This document shows positions 23,785 to 32,703 of a stretch of DNA of 64,000 nt, in pieces. Position numbers and translations under genes: made by a program. Origin of the DNA: an uncultured Veillonella sp. (lineage in GTDB: Bacteria; Bacillota; Negativicutes; Veillonellales; Veillonellaceae); the NCBI GenBank assembly GCA_900538355.1, contig UPXS01000010.1:16709-80708 (forward strand), read 5' to 3'. The notes beneath the pieces are model-generated. The model did not search any database. It saw only the letters and a list, made by a program, of their open reading frames with translations, and was not told where the DNA came from. Position 1 is the stretch's first letter. Each line of letters begins with the position of its first letter.

Positions 23785-25344
23785 CTATTCTCTGGTTATA
23801 TCATTATGCTCATAAAATTTAATATAACAAATCAAAATCCCTACAAGAATTGGATAAGCCAATAAAAATTCATTACTCATAAAGCATGCAATTTGTCCAA
23901 AGAATGCCACTAATAGGTAGACCAATGTAGGGTTGTTAATATACTTCTTAATCTTATAGGTTCTATATAAGATATATAAAATTGGGGTAATAAACAAGAT
24001 TTCCCCTATCAACCCAAACCATGCCAATATAGCTGCAAACTCATTAAGTACTGGATACTCAAATGCTAAAAAGCCTTTTTGTAATACGTCTTCTGTCCAA
24101 CGTTTAACTTCGCCACTATCTTTAGCAAAATCAGGGAATTTATCAACCATATAACTTGAGTGTAAGCCTCTACCAACACCAAATACTAAATGATCTAGTC
24201 CAACGTTAAACATAGCTACGGTATTACCAAATCTAGCTGAATTAGATCTAGAACTAGTATTGCTGACTGACTTAACATTGCTATCAATATACTTATCTAG
24301 AGCTTTTTCTACAGATACAGACTTAGGTCCTTCTTCAATAGCAGTCGTTTGAGAAATACTAGCTTTAATCATAGGGCTTACTACGGAGTCACCAACAATG
24401 GCGAAGGAATAGCTAAAAATACTTAAACCAATCGTAAATAGACATAACTTCCACCAAGATTTATATCTAAAGATTAGACTTAATACGACAAATGCAACAA
24501 GTTCGAATAGATAAACAACAACACCTGTTCGCGCTTTAGTTAAGAAAATCATGACAACTAAGAGAAATGCTAATATAATATCAAGTTTATTCTTAGAATT
24601 TACATAATGAATACCTAATAATGGTGCCAAAAACACCGCAATCATACTAAAATAGGATGGTTCTAACGCAAGGCTTCTAAGTTGACCTGGCCATAATTCC
24701 GGAGGCCACCACCCACTTTGTACAACAGGATCATATAAGCTATTATTAATAGTTACTAATATACTAGCCAAGTAATCTGAACCACTCCATAGCCAAGAAA
24801 CCTCTATAATGGAGTAAGCTATACATAGTATTGTTAATATCCTTGCAGCATTAACAATAGTATCAAGACCTTTTTTACAATCATCTTTATATAGATTAAA
24901 AATGATTAAGAATAGCCCAATTAAGGGGAATATAAAGTTTCTAAACAGATACCAAACTAGTGATACCATTAACTTTACTTGTAGAATAAATTCATTACCT
25001 ACAAACGAAGGAAATAGCGCATATAGTTTTTGGACAACAGATGTATTGATTAAATACGTGTAAATAACAGTATCATAAAAAGGAAAAGAAAATACCCCTA
25101 AAATGGTACAAAAAACAATCCAAGCAACAGATATTGTAAAATACGGTTTAAAGGGAAACTCTGTCTTCTTGTTCCATAGGCTATATACAATGAATAACAA
25201 AAGGGAAAAGAACAGAAATATCATCGATAGATTATTGCCCATTGAAAACAAAGTATACCGATCTGGAATCCGCATCAGTGGTAATGAAATTATCATTGCA
25301 CAAAGCAATAACTCTTGAATTTTATAATATGCTGTACTAATCAT
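23785..25344 (-). CDS. Wzy-like O-antigen/polysaccharide polymerase
   Basis: A 519-aa integral membrane protein with about 11-12 hydrophobic segments and a large extracytoplasmic loop (about residues 320-420) carrying ARFGNTVAMFNVGLDHLVFGVGRG. The W-x2-LVFGVGxG pattern is typical of the O-antigen ligase/polymerase superfamily (PF04932 type). Since another ligase-like protein lies at 36467, this one next to the flippase is more likely the repeat-unit polymerase. It is last gene of the locus, 30 bp after the flippase gene. Its Ser/Asn-rich loop is typical of Wzy. Specificity cannot be read from sequence. Confidence 0.75.
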   Translation of the reverse strand: MISTAYYKIQELLLCAMIISLPLMRIPDRYTLFSMGNNLSMIFLFFSLLLFIVYSLWNKKTEFPFKPYFTISVAWIVFCTILGVFSFPFYDTVIYTYLINTSVVQKLYALFPSFVGNEFILQVKLMVSLVWYLFRNFIFPLIGLFLIIFNLYKDDCKKGLDTIVNAARILTILCIAYSIIEVSWLWSGSDYLASILVTINNSLYDPVVQSGWWPPELWPGQLRSLALEPSYFSMIAVFLAPLLGIHYVNSKNKLDIILAFLLVVMIFLTKARTGVVVYLFELVAFVVLSLIFRYKSWWKLCLFTIGLSIFSYSFAIVGDSVVSPMIKASISQTTAIEEGPKSVSVEKALDKYIDSNVKSVSNTSSRSNSARFGNTVAMFNVGLDHLVFGVGRGLHSSYMVDKFPDFAKDSGEVKRWTEDVLQKGFLAFEYPVLNEFAAILAWFGLIGEILFITPILYILYRTYKIKKYINNPTLVYLLVAFFGQIACFMSNEFLLAYPILVGILICYIKFYEHNDITRE

Positions 25345-25374
25345 ATTAAAACAAACCTCTCAAACTATTTAAAC

Positions 25375-26619
25375 CTATTGGAAGAGTTGTTTCCTTAATA
25401 AGCCTCCCATAATAATCATAATTAAAAATTCTGTTAATAACATTGTCATTGCTACCCCTTTAGCCCCCCACAAATAACACAATGGGAATATAGATAACAA
25501 GCTAAAGAATGCTGCCAATACTAGAGTTCGGCTATATGCACTATTCATATTGAGTGGTAGCATCGTTTCTTCACCAAATACAGTACTAATAGCAACAGCT
25601 AAAGGAACAAATGACAAGATTCGTAATACGTCAACAGTTAAATTATAATCCGCTCCGAACAATAGCTTGACTATAGTATCCGAGAAGAAAAATAGTGATG
25701 TACAACCAACAAGACCTACAACTAGATATAAGAGCAATTGCTTTTTAATGAACTGTAACCCTTTTGGAATATCATCCTTCATCATCTTACTTATAAATGG
25801 ATATATGGCGTCACTGACAGCATATATACCTCTACGAACACATGTAATTAATTTATCAGCAGCACTATAGTAACCAACGATAACATTATTCGTAAGCATA
25901 CCTAATACCACTACATTAGTTGCAGTATATAAATTAACTGCCAACGAGGATACGAATATAGACCATCCTTCTTTATAAGAATTAATAATTTCACCCATAG
26001 GTGGTAATTTGAATAATCCAGTATAGTGTTTTCTTAACCAGACTATTGAAAAAATACCTGCAATTAATGGAGTACAAGCCTGTAAGAATGCAGCAAGTAT
26101 ATAATCCTCTGGAGATTTTACAAGTAAAAATATACCAAGCATCGTACAGATACGACCACTCATATTTAATATGGTAATATACCGCATCTTCTGTATGCCC
26201 TGGAAAAACCATACAGGAAATAAAACATTGCCTATAATTCCACAGTACATAACTTGAAACAATAATATATCGATCGTGTTCCCTAGGAATATGCGTTGCA
26301 AATTATAAATAGCAAAAAATACGGCCGTAACAAATATTAATATACATACTTTTCCATAAAAATATTTGGCAAATAGAGATCCTATCTTCTGTTCTTCAGC
26401 CTGTGCTATTGCCTTTGGAGCCGTTAAGGAGTACCCAAAATCAACAAAGATTCGGAAATATTCCATAATACCTTGCATAAATGCAATCATTCCAAAATGC
26501 AAAGGTCCTAATACGCGAATTAAATATGGTACCAAAATAAAAGCGAGTACATACTCTAAGGCGCGTAGGGTTAGTAGAGAAAATATATTCTCTATTAATA
26601 CGGAGTAACTCTTCCTCAC
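25375..26619 (-). CDS. Wzx-like polysaccharide flippase
   Basis: 414-aa membrane protein of the MOP/PST exporter superfamily with about 12 transmembrane helices. The N-terminus RALEYVLAFILVPYLIRVLGPLHFGMIAFMQGIMEYF is characteristic of Wzx/RfbX flippases, and a cytoplasmic loop ends ...SAADKLITCVRRG. It moves undecaprenyl-pyrophosphate-linked repeat units across the inner membrane for polymerisation. It is preceded by a hairpin terminator (26682-26734), so it may partly depend on a separate promoter, and followed closely by the polymerase. Confidence 0.88.
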   Translation of the reverse strand: MRKSYSVLIENIFSLLTLRALEYVLAFILVPYLIRVLGPLHFGMIAFMQGIMEYFRIFVDFGYSLTAPKAIAQAEEQKIGSLFAKYFYGKVCILIFVTAVFFAIYNLQRIFLGNTIDILLFQVMYCGIIGNVLFPVWFFQGIQKMRYITILNMSGRICTMLGIFLLVKSPEDYILAAFLQACTPLIAGIFSIVWLRKHYTGLFKLPPMGEIINSYKEGWSIFVSSLAVNLYTATNVVVLGMLTNNVIVGYYSAADKLITCVRRGIYAVSDAIYPFISKMMKDDIPKGLQFIKKQLLLYLVVGLVGCTSLFFFSDTIVKLLFGADYNLTVDVLRILSFVPLAVAISTVFGEETMLPLNMNSAYSRTLVLAAFFSLLSIFPLCYLWGAKGVAMTMLLTEFLIMIIMGGLLRKQLFQ

Positions 26620-26681
26620 ATTACTTTTCCTCTATCATTAATATCTATCAAACCTTACTAACCATGCTTTCATAATTAGAG

Positions 26682-26734
26682 AAAATCCCATAGTATTATC
26701 AATTAAAAATATAAAGATAATCTCTATGGGTTTT
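26682..26734 (-). terminator. Internal terminator-like hairpin in the polysaccharide operon
   Basis: AACCCATAG and CTATGGGATT arms, extended by AGATTATC/GATAATA pairing, precede TTTTCTCT on the minus strand. It lies between the GT2 gene and the flippase gene and could lower transcription of the flippase and polymerase. Confidence 0.55.
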
Positions 26735-26780
26735 AATCATATGTTACATACAACCGTATAAATATGGTTATGATTCATAT

Positions 26781-27734
26781 TCAATAATACAATTTAACCA
26801 ATACCCTCTTTATATCTTGTTTGCACTTCCATAATGGGTTATGGCTAGTATCAACTGTATGATCTAAGACATAGTGCTTATATTGAGTGAGTAAATCATT
26901 GTACTCTGTCTTACATTTATTAACATGAACTCTACGAGATAATTCCACATAGGAATTTAAAAGATACAATTGCAGTTCGTTCTTTACACTACTACAGTGC
27001 TCCATAAGATAATCATTCATATATATATGGGACTCTACGGTATCTGTCATAAAACGTCTACTAAAATTAGCCATTATACTACCAGCGCGTTGTACATAAT
27101 AATAAAGAGGTTCATTTACTGTTACTATAGTATTAGCATTCAAAAATAGCCTGAAAATAGTAAAATTATCCTCTTGAACTCTCCCCTTTGGAAAACGAAC
27201 TAATACTGTCCCATTGAATAACTCAGATTTAAAGAGTTTATTCCATACTACATTGAGATCGAATGGTTCCGTTTTTAATAGATAATATCGTAACATATCC
27301 ATGCCTGTGAAAGTTCTTGTATCATCTTGAACAGACATAGTATGTATACTAATATCATCATCACCTCTATAGATATAATAATTACAAGAAACCATATCAG
27401 CATTGCTACTATTCGCTACAGTAAGCAATCTTTCACACATTGTATTTTCTATAAAATCATCACTATCAACGAATAAAATATAGTCTCCTGTAACATGATC
27501 TAAACCATAATTACGGGCATCGGAAAGCCCTCCATTTTCTTTGTGAAAGACCTTTACACGTTTATCCTTCGCCGCATAAGAATCCGCAATAGAACCGCTG
27601 CGATCAGTTGCCCCATCATCAACTAAAATAATTTCTAAATTTTGATAAGTTTGATTAAGTATTGATTGAATACATTTATCAACATACTGTTCAACATTAT
27701 AAATAGGAACAATAATAGAAAGTAACGGCTCCAT
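26781..27734 (-). CDS. Family 2 glycosyltransferase
   Basis: 317-aa cytoplasmic GT-A enzyme. Residues 1-100 give the family signature: LLSIIVPIYNVEQYVDKCIQSILNQ, ILVDDGATDRSGSI, and the metal-binding LFVDSDDF near residue 90. The C-terminal ~120 residues are helical, as in glycosyltransferases of capsule and O-antigen clusters. It would add one sugar of the repeat unit to the lipid-linked intermediate. It follows the second licD gene by 4 bp, so the two are translationally close. Donor sugar unknown. Confidence 0.88.
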   Translation of the reverse strand: MEPLLSIIVPIYNVEQYVDKCIQSILNQTYQNLEIILVDDGATDRSGSIADSYAAKDKRVKVFHKENGGLSDARNYGLDHVTGDYILFVDSDDFIENTMCERLLTVANSSNADMVSCNYYIYRGDDDISIHTMSVQDDTRTFTGMDMLRYYLLKTEPFDLNVVWNKLFKSELFNGTVLVRFPKGRVQEDNFTIFRLFLNANTIVTVNEPLYYYVQRAGSIMANFSRRFMTDTVESHIYMNDYLMEHCSSVKNELQLYLLNSYVELSRRVHVNKCKTEYNDLLTQYKHYVLDHTVDTSHNPLWKCKQDIKRVLVKLYY

Positions 27735-27738
27735 ATAC

Positions 27739-28560
27739 TTAATCCTTTCGATTTATCTTATAGGCAACAATATTATGTCCACAGCGTTGGTTCTCAGGAG
27801 GCATCTGCATATAATCATCATACATATTATCTAGATATTGTCTCCAACAGGACATAACAGAAAATAATTGGTCTTCAAACTCAATAGTAGTCATCTTCTC
27901 AAAGTCCTGTTTAGGCAATCGTTCCTTTACACCTTCACCCCAGGCAATTACACCAACATACTCTGATTTAGTATAGTCATAAGATTTAGCCAAACGATCC
28001 ATAATATCGATACAACGTTGTTTACCAAATAAACGACACAATGGAACAATAACTAATTTACCTAAAGCATGAATAAGAGATTTCCCCTTAAACAGTTTAG
28101 CGCTAGCTAATGTAAGTATTTTTTGATAAAAAATCGATTTATCATAAATCTCTTTCATAATGGACATATCTTCACTAAATCCATCAACAGGGAAAATATC
28201 TATCCATAAATACTTGCTACGTAATGTATTAGAATATGTATTTTCACAAGGAATATTTTTATTGATGATAGCTGCATAGGTTGCATCTAAACTATGATTG
28301 ATAGGATTTGCGATTAACTCTAATCCATCATGATCATAATGCTCTTTTAACGTTAATAATCGTTCGTAATCAGGTCTTGGCATGCAAACATCAATATCAT
28401 CATCCCAAGGTATAAACCCTTTATGTCGAGCTGCACCTATTAATGTGCCATAACATAAACTATATTTTAAATTATATTTTTTGCAAAATTTGTCAAAATC
28501 CTTGAGAAGATTCAACTCTTCTAGCTGAACCTCTCGTAAAGATAATTGTTGCATACTCAC
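27739..28560 (-). CDS. LicD-family phosphotransferase (second copy)
   Basis: 273 aa. The LicD core reads YSLCYGTLIGAARHKGFIPW followed by DDDIDVCMPRPDYERL (residues about 33-68); the acidic DDDID triad is the nucleotidyltransferase-fold active site. LicD enzymes move a phospho-amine or phospho-polyol (phosphocholine in pneumococcus) from a CDP donor to a glycan. It lies 11 bp downstream of the cytidylyltransferase fusion, which would make such a CDP donor. The paralogue at 31002 sits on the other side of the aminotransferase. Having two implies two acceptor sites or two donors. Confidence 0.88.
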   Translation of the reverse strand: MSMQQLSLREVQLEELNLLKDFDKFCKKYNLKYSLCYGTLIGAARHKGFIPWDDDIDVCMPRPDYERLLTLKEHYDHDGLELIANPINHSLDATYAAIINKNIPCENTYSNTLRSKYLWIDIFPVDGFSEDMSIMKEIYDKSIFYQKILTLASAKLFKGKSLIHALGKLVIVPLCRLFGKQRCIDIMDRLAKSYDYTKSEYVGVIAWGEGVKERLPKQDFEKMTTIEFEDQLFSVMSCWRQYLDNMYDDYMQMPPENQRCGHNIVAYKINRKD

Positions 28561-28571
28561 TCAATCCCATA

Positions 28572-29906
28572 CTAAATAACGGTAACATTTGTATTAGATA
28601 CAAATTTATTGAGGACGCGTACCTCTTCAATCATATCTTGATGACTCATCAAGAAGCTTTCAGAGTCCTCTCTAATACATTTTAAGAACTCAACGATTTC
28701 ATATCGTAAGCCTTCACCTTCAAACTTATAGAAGTATTTTTGGTTTAAGTTCACATCTTCAAAACGCAATTCAAAGAATTCTGTTTTCCACCAAGGCGCT
28801 GGTACATAAATATATCCTTTAGAACCAGATATAACTAAATCTCCCTCTGCCTTAGCATTGATTGCCACAGTAGCGGAGGCCATAGCATCATCATAAAGAA
28901 AATTAATCTTTGATAAAATATCGACATCGTCAACCTTATGACTTATAAAATCAACGCGATTATAATCAAATCCTAGGAGTTTAAAGATAGCTAATAATGG
29001 ATAGGATGCTAAGGATAAAATACTACCACCAGCTATTCTAATTTGATTAGCCAAATCTTCCCCCAAAACTTGTGTAAAATTAGCTTCTACATTAAAGATT
29101 TTACCAATTTTTCCACTACGAGCCATGGCAATTAACTTATTAAATGCAGGACTATAAGCTGTTTTCAAGCCTTCCATCAATACTAAGTTGGAAGATTTCG
29201 CCAAGTCCATTAAGCGTAATGTTTCATCAAGGTCACTACTAAATGGGAATTCTGTTAATACATGTTTTTTGGCTTGTAGTGCTTTTTCGATATAAGCACC
29301 ACGTTTGGATAAAGGCATATTAATATATACTGCATCTACTTTATCCAGCAATTCTTCAGATGAACCAAATTGTTCTAAATTATTAAATTGATGTGATTTA
29401 TAGATAGTATCAACCGACTCTGCCTCTGTGTACCCACCAATAATATCAATGCCACTAACAAATTTAGACTCATCCAAAAATCTATCTAATATAACTTCAT
29501 TACCAATGATACCAAGTCTAATATTCTCAGAATTTCTAATCTGCGTACTTGAAATACCTTGTGTTCTTGGTAAGTAAACTACTTTGCAATACTCATTTAA
29601 ATAGTCAAAATAGCCTTCCCAATCAGATCCAACGGTAAATATATCTACATTAAATCGTTTAATATCATCTATTTTTTGGCCAAAATATTCTTCTACTACA
29701 ATTTCATCTGCAAAACCTGTAGCACGCACATTATCAATGCGTGTCATCAAGGAATCACGAACATTAAATTTACCTCTAGATTTATCAAAATAGTCGGATG
29801 TAACCCCAACAATTAGGTAATCACCTAATGCTTTTGCATTCTTTAATAGATTATAATGTCCCTCATGAAACAAATCATATGTTCCATATGTTATCACTTT
29901 TACCAT
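28572..29906 (-). CDS. Fusion of cytidylyltransferase (TagD-like) and Gfo/Idh/MocA oxidoreductase
   Basis: 444 aa with two domains. Residues 1-135 are a cytidylyltransferase of the glycerol-3-phosphate type: TYGTYDLFHEGHYNLLKNAK with the HxGH motif, and RTQGISSTQIR. Residues about 140-444 are a Gfo/Idh/MocA-type NAD(P) oxidoreductase (IRLGIIGNEVILDRFLDE, VDAVYINMPLSKRGAYIEKAL, KHVLTEFPFSSDLDETL). The nucleotide-binding glycine motif is reduced to GIIGNE and the usual E-K-P is E-F-P. The fusion suggests that a small polyol or its phosphate is oxidised and a derivative is activated with CTP. The aminotransferase gene lies immediately upstream with no gap to speak of, and LicD downstream. The exact metabolite is inferred. 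Confidence 0.85.
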   Translation of the reverse strand: MVKVITYGTYDLFHEGHYNLLKNAKALGDYLIVGVTSDYFDKSRGKFNVRDSLMTRIDNVRATGFADEIVVEEYFGQKIDDIKRFNVDIFTVGSDWEGYFDYLNEYCKVVYLPRTQGISSTQIRNSENIRLGIIGNEVILDRFLDESKFVSGIDIIGGYTEAESVDTIYKSHQFNNLEQFGSSEELLDKVDAVYINMPLSKRGAYIEKALQAKKHVLTEFPFSSDLDETLRLMDLAKSSNLVLMEGLKTAYSPAFNKLIAMARSGKIGKIFNVEANFTQVLGEDLANQIRIAGGSILSLASYPLLAIFKLLGFDYNRVDFISHKVDDVDILSKINFLYDDAMASATVAINAKAEGDLVISGSKGYIYVPAPWWKTEFFELRFEDVNLNQKYFYKFEGEGLRYEIVEFLKCIREDSESFLMSHQDMIEEVRVLNKFVSNTNVTVI

Positions 29907-29907
29907 A

Positions 29908-30984
29908 TTATTTACCTGTAATCTCTTTAATGACTGATTTCATTGTTTCTAGGAGCATTTTATTATCCTCAATGGTTGTATCACCAATATGAGCAACGCG
30001 TAGAACGTATTCTTCATTAACCCCACCCGTAGGATTTACAAAAATATCATATTTGTCCTTCAAAATTGTAAATACATCTTTAGCAATTGGTTGTTCAAAA
30101 CGGATAGGCGTAACCGCATTACTGATGCTGAAGGCAGGAAGAGATACTGGTAATTCTTTAATTCTATTTCTGAAATCTTTCGCCACACTATCAATACGAG
30201 CTAAATAATTTTCAAAACCTTCCTCTTCAATCAGATGTAATGCTTTATTCATTTCTAAACATACCCCAACAGCAGGTGTGAATGGTGTTTGACCTCTTGT
30301 AAAGTTTTTTACATATTGGTTGAAATCGAAGTAAAGATTCTTAATATGATTATTTTTTACACGTTCTTCATATAGTCTATCACTAATTACAATAGGGGAT
30401 ATACCTGGTGCAATACAAAGGCCTTTTTGAGAACTCAAAATAGTAACATCAATATTATTACCAGCCATATCATAATGATCAATTAAGAACGAACTAATCG
30501 CATCAATTACCAAGTATGCTTCTTTCTTTTTAGCAAAGTTGCTTAATAAATTAATATCATATAACTGTGCGGTCGAAGTTTCATCAATATTAGCAATAAC
30601 AAATGTAAATGATTGTTCTTCTACGGCAGCAAAGTGTTTTGCGGTTAGCTCCTCACCCTCGTCTAATTTAATCACAGTATGAGGTATCTCGTGGAGTTCA
30701 CATAAATCGACGAAACGTTGACCAAAAGTACCACCATTAATAACTAACACATGGTCTGTTTCATTCATACAATTCATAATAGTAGCTTCTAATGCACCCG
30801 TACCAGAAGCTGTTAAGTAGATGGATTTATAGCTTTCTGGTGCATTCATAAATTTTTTGAGCAGTCTATCTGAATCTAACATAACTTCAGAAAATTCTGT
30901 TGTTCTAAAATAAGGAACTTGTTGATGTCTTACATCAAGAATTTCCTGTCTCATTTGAGTTGGTCCTACTGTAAATAGTTTCAT
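29908..30984 (-). CDS. Class V aminotransferase, 2-aminoethylphosphonate-pyruvate transaminase-like
   Basis: PLP-dependent enzyme, 358 aa from ATG 30982-30984, preferred because AGAGGGG stands 8 nt upstream; an earlier in-frame start would overlap licD. Family motifs: MKLFTVGPTQMRQEIL at the start, TASGTGALEATIMN (phosphate-binding), VIDAISSF, and SSQKG with the PLP-lysine near residue 194. Such enzymes convert an aldehyde or ketone to an amine using an amino acid donor. Between LicD and a cytidylyltransferase-oxidoreductase, it probably aminates an oxidised small phospho-compound before CTP activation. No phosphoenolpyruvate mutase is nearby, so a phosphonate substrate is not supported. Confidence 0.85.
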   Translation of the reverse strand: MKLFTVGPTQMRQEILDVRHQQVPYFRTTEFSEVMLDSDRLLKKFMNAPESYKSIYLTASGTGALEATIMNCMNETDHVLVINGGTFGQRFVDLCELHEIPHTVIKLDEGEELTAKHFAAVEEQSFTFVIANIDETSTAQLYDINLLSNFAKKKEAYLVIDAISSFLIDHYDMAGNNIDVTILSSQKGLCIAPGISPIVISDRLYEERVKNNHIKNLYFDFNQYVKNFTRGQTPFTPAVGVCLEMNKALHLIEEEGFENYLARIDSVAKDFRNRIKELPVSLPAFSISNAVTPIRFEQPIAKDVFTILKDKYDIFVNPTGGVNEEYVLRVAHIGDTTIEDNKMLLETMKSVIKEITGK

Positions 30985-31001
30985 AATATAATCCCCTCTT
31001 A

Positions 31002-31853
31002 TTATTTCCAATACACTCTATAGTTATGATGCGGTACCTGTCGATCTTTAGGTGGTGCTTCCATATAATTATTGTACAAATGACTTAAATAGAAATCGCT
31101 ATCTGTAAGTCCCCAAAACTCAGTATCCTCAAAAGGATATAAACTTCTATTATCAAACAAAGTTTTTTCGTATACTTCCCGTTTATTACCACTCGCACAA
31201 TCGACGAGAACACTTATGTAGTTCGAATTGGAAAATGGATACTGTTGGGCATCTTGATTAATCTTTTTGATTAAACTTGTAGTTGGTAAAAAATACATTA
31301 AACTAATAGCACCAAATTTTAAGAATGTACGAACATAACCTTTTAACTTTGCAAAGCTACCTTTAGAGTCTACATAACGATTACTGAATGTAAACTTCAT
31401 AGAAGACCCATGGAATAACAAGTTTAAAAATTGTTGATGTCTAAATATTTTTTGTTGTGCCTGTGTTTCATCCGGTAACCCATCAATTGGGAAAATATCT
31501 ATAAATACACCTGCTTTATCAAAATTACGCCATAATGTATTATCAATCATAACCGTTTCTTGATCGAATACCTTAGCCATTGTATAGGTATAAGTGTCAT
31601 CATTTTCAATAGAAAACACTTGATATCTTGAGTTATGCTCATTATATGTCTTAATAAAGCGATTATAATCATCCCGTGGCATCATGATATCAATATCATC
31701 ATCCCATGGAATAAAACCTTTATGTCTAACGGCTCCCAACATTGTTCCATACGCTAATACATATCGAATATCATGTGTATCACAAAAATGTGCCACATCT
31801 TTTAAAATATCTAAAGCGACACTCTTAATCTCCGAAAATCCAATTTCTCTCAT
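31002..31853 (-). CDS. LicD-family phosphotransferase (first copy)
   Basis: 283 aa from ATG 31851-31853, chosen for the GGAGG about 10 nt upstream; the frame is open eight codons further but only from TTG. Motif VLAYGTMLGAVRHKGFIPW then DDDIDIMMPRDDYNRF marks the LicD core. The C-terminal half has a hydrophobic stretch (FGAISLMYFLPTTSL). Like its paralogue at 27739 it should transfer a phospho-substituent from a CDP donor to a glycan. It is followed 17 bp later by the aminotransferase. Confidence 0.88.
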   Translation of the reverse strand: MREIGFSEIKSVALDILKDVAHFCDTHDIRYVLAYGTMLGAVRHKGFIPWDDDIDIMMPRDDYNRFIKTYNEHNSRYQVFSIENDDTYTYTMAKVFDQETVMIDNTLWRNFDKAGVFIDIFPIDGLPDETQAQQKIFRHQQFLNLLFHGSSMKFTFSNRYVDSKGSFAKLKGYVRTFLKFGAISLMYFLPTTSLIKKINQDAQQYPFSNSNYISVLVDCASGNKREVYEKTLFDNRSLYPFEDTEFWGLTDSDFYLSHLYNNYMEAPPKDRQVPHHNYRVYWK

Positions 31854-31886
31854 CAAAAAAATTCCTCCATAATACAAATAGGTCTA

Positions 31887-32645
31887 TTATTTAAAGAATT
31901 TTCTTTTCAAGAATAATCCACCTTTTTTAATCCAGTTTTGTGGCTCCATAAAGGATACATTTTGTTCCTTATAGTTAATGTTATTGGCCTCAAGCCATAC
32001 GTCGAGCAAGATTTCGCTTACGAAACCATAGATGCGCGCTTCGTATGTATCATAATCGGAAATATCGACGCGATGTTCAATCTCTTCCAAGATGGAGAAC
32101 ATCCACTCGCAGTATTGATCAAATAGGTCGCGGCGCATGACGAACATATTGAACATGTGCGCCCATGTACGATTACAAACCTTTGTAAAAGCAGCGCTAT
32201 ATTCAGGATATTTCTCAGCGATGATTTGCTCTGCCGCATCAAGGCCATCACTATGATGCGCATTATTATAGTGAGAACGGTTAGATTCAATATAATATTT
32301 ACGCTTATCTGCTACGACTACAGGATACTCTGAAAGTAGTTTTTCCCATTCCGCTCCTGTAAGAATTTGGTTCTTTTTATCCTCTACAGAACGAACCTCT
32401 TTGCGCGTAAAGTAACGTCTGTAATGCACGAGACCGATATAGTCCGCATCAAGGTTTTTCCAAGCCCAATATAAGCCTGTCAATTCGCAGTAATTTGCAT
32501 TTTTTGAGGAAATATTATCCCCTGTATGATCGCCGGTATAACCAATATCAGCTTTGCCCTCTCTGCCTACATGGATTGGCATGTATACGGAGTCCTCTGG
32601 CATCCAATATTGCTTATGTGTGGCTACTAAAATCTTAATATTCAC
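31887..32645 (-). CDS. DUF4422 family putative glycosyltransferase
   Basis: 252 aa. The N-terminus (IKILVATHKQYWMPEDSVYMPIHVG), SSKNANYCELTGLYWAWKN and YIGLVHYRRYF are hallmark blocks of DUF4422 proteins of capsule and LPS clusters, thought to be galactofuranosyl- or other sugar transferases. No membrane segment. It lies just downstream of UDP-galactopyranose mutase, so use of UDP-galactofuranose is plausible. The start has AGGAGAGTACTAGTG ahead of it. Confidence 0.85.
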   Translation of the reverse strand: MNIKILVATHKQYWMPEDSVYMPIHVGREGKADIGYTGDHTGDNISSKNANYCELTGLYWAWKNLDADYIGLVHYRRYFTRKEVRSVEDKKNQILTGAEWEKLLSEYPVVVADKRKYYIESNRSHYNNAHHSDGLDAAEQIIAEKYPEYSAAFTKVCNRTWAHMFNMFVMRRDLFDQYCEWMFSILEEIEHRVDISDYDTYEARIYGFVSEILLDVWLEANNINYKEQNVSFMEPQNWIKKGGLFLKRKFFK

Positions 32646-32703
32646 TAGTACTCTCCTACATGAGTGTTGATTCTCAAATCTATATTTACGTCGAAAATAG
32701 AGA

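Noticed and set aside
27739..31853. Phosphonate (2-aminoethylphosphonate) biosynthesis
   Set aside because: The aminotransferase resembles PhnW, but no PEP mutase or phosphonopyruvate decarboxylase is in the window, so only a general phospho-amine pathway is proposed.
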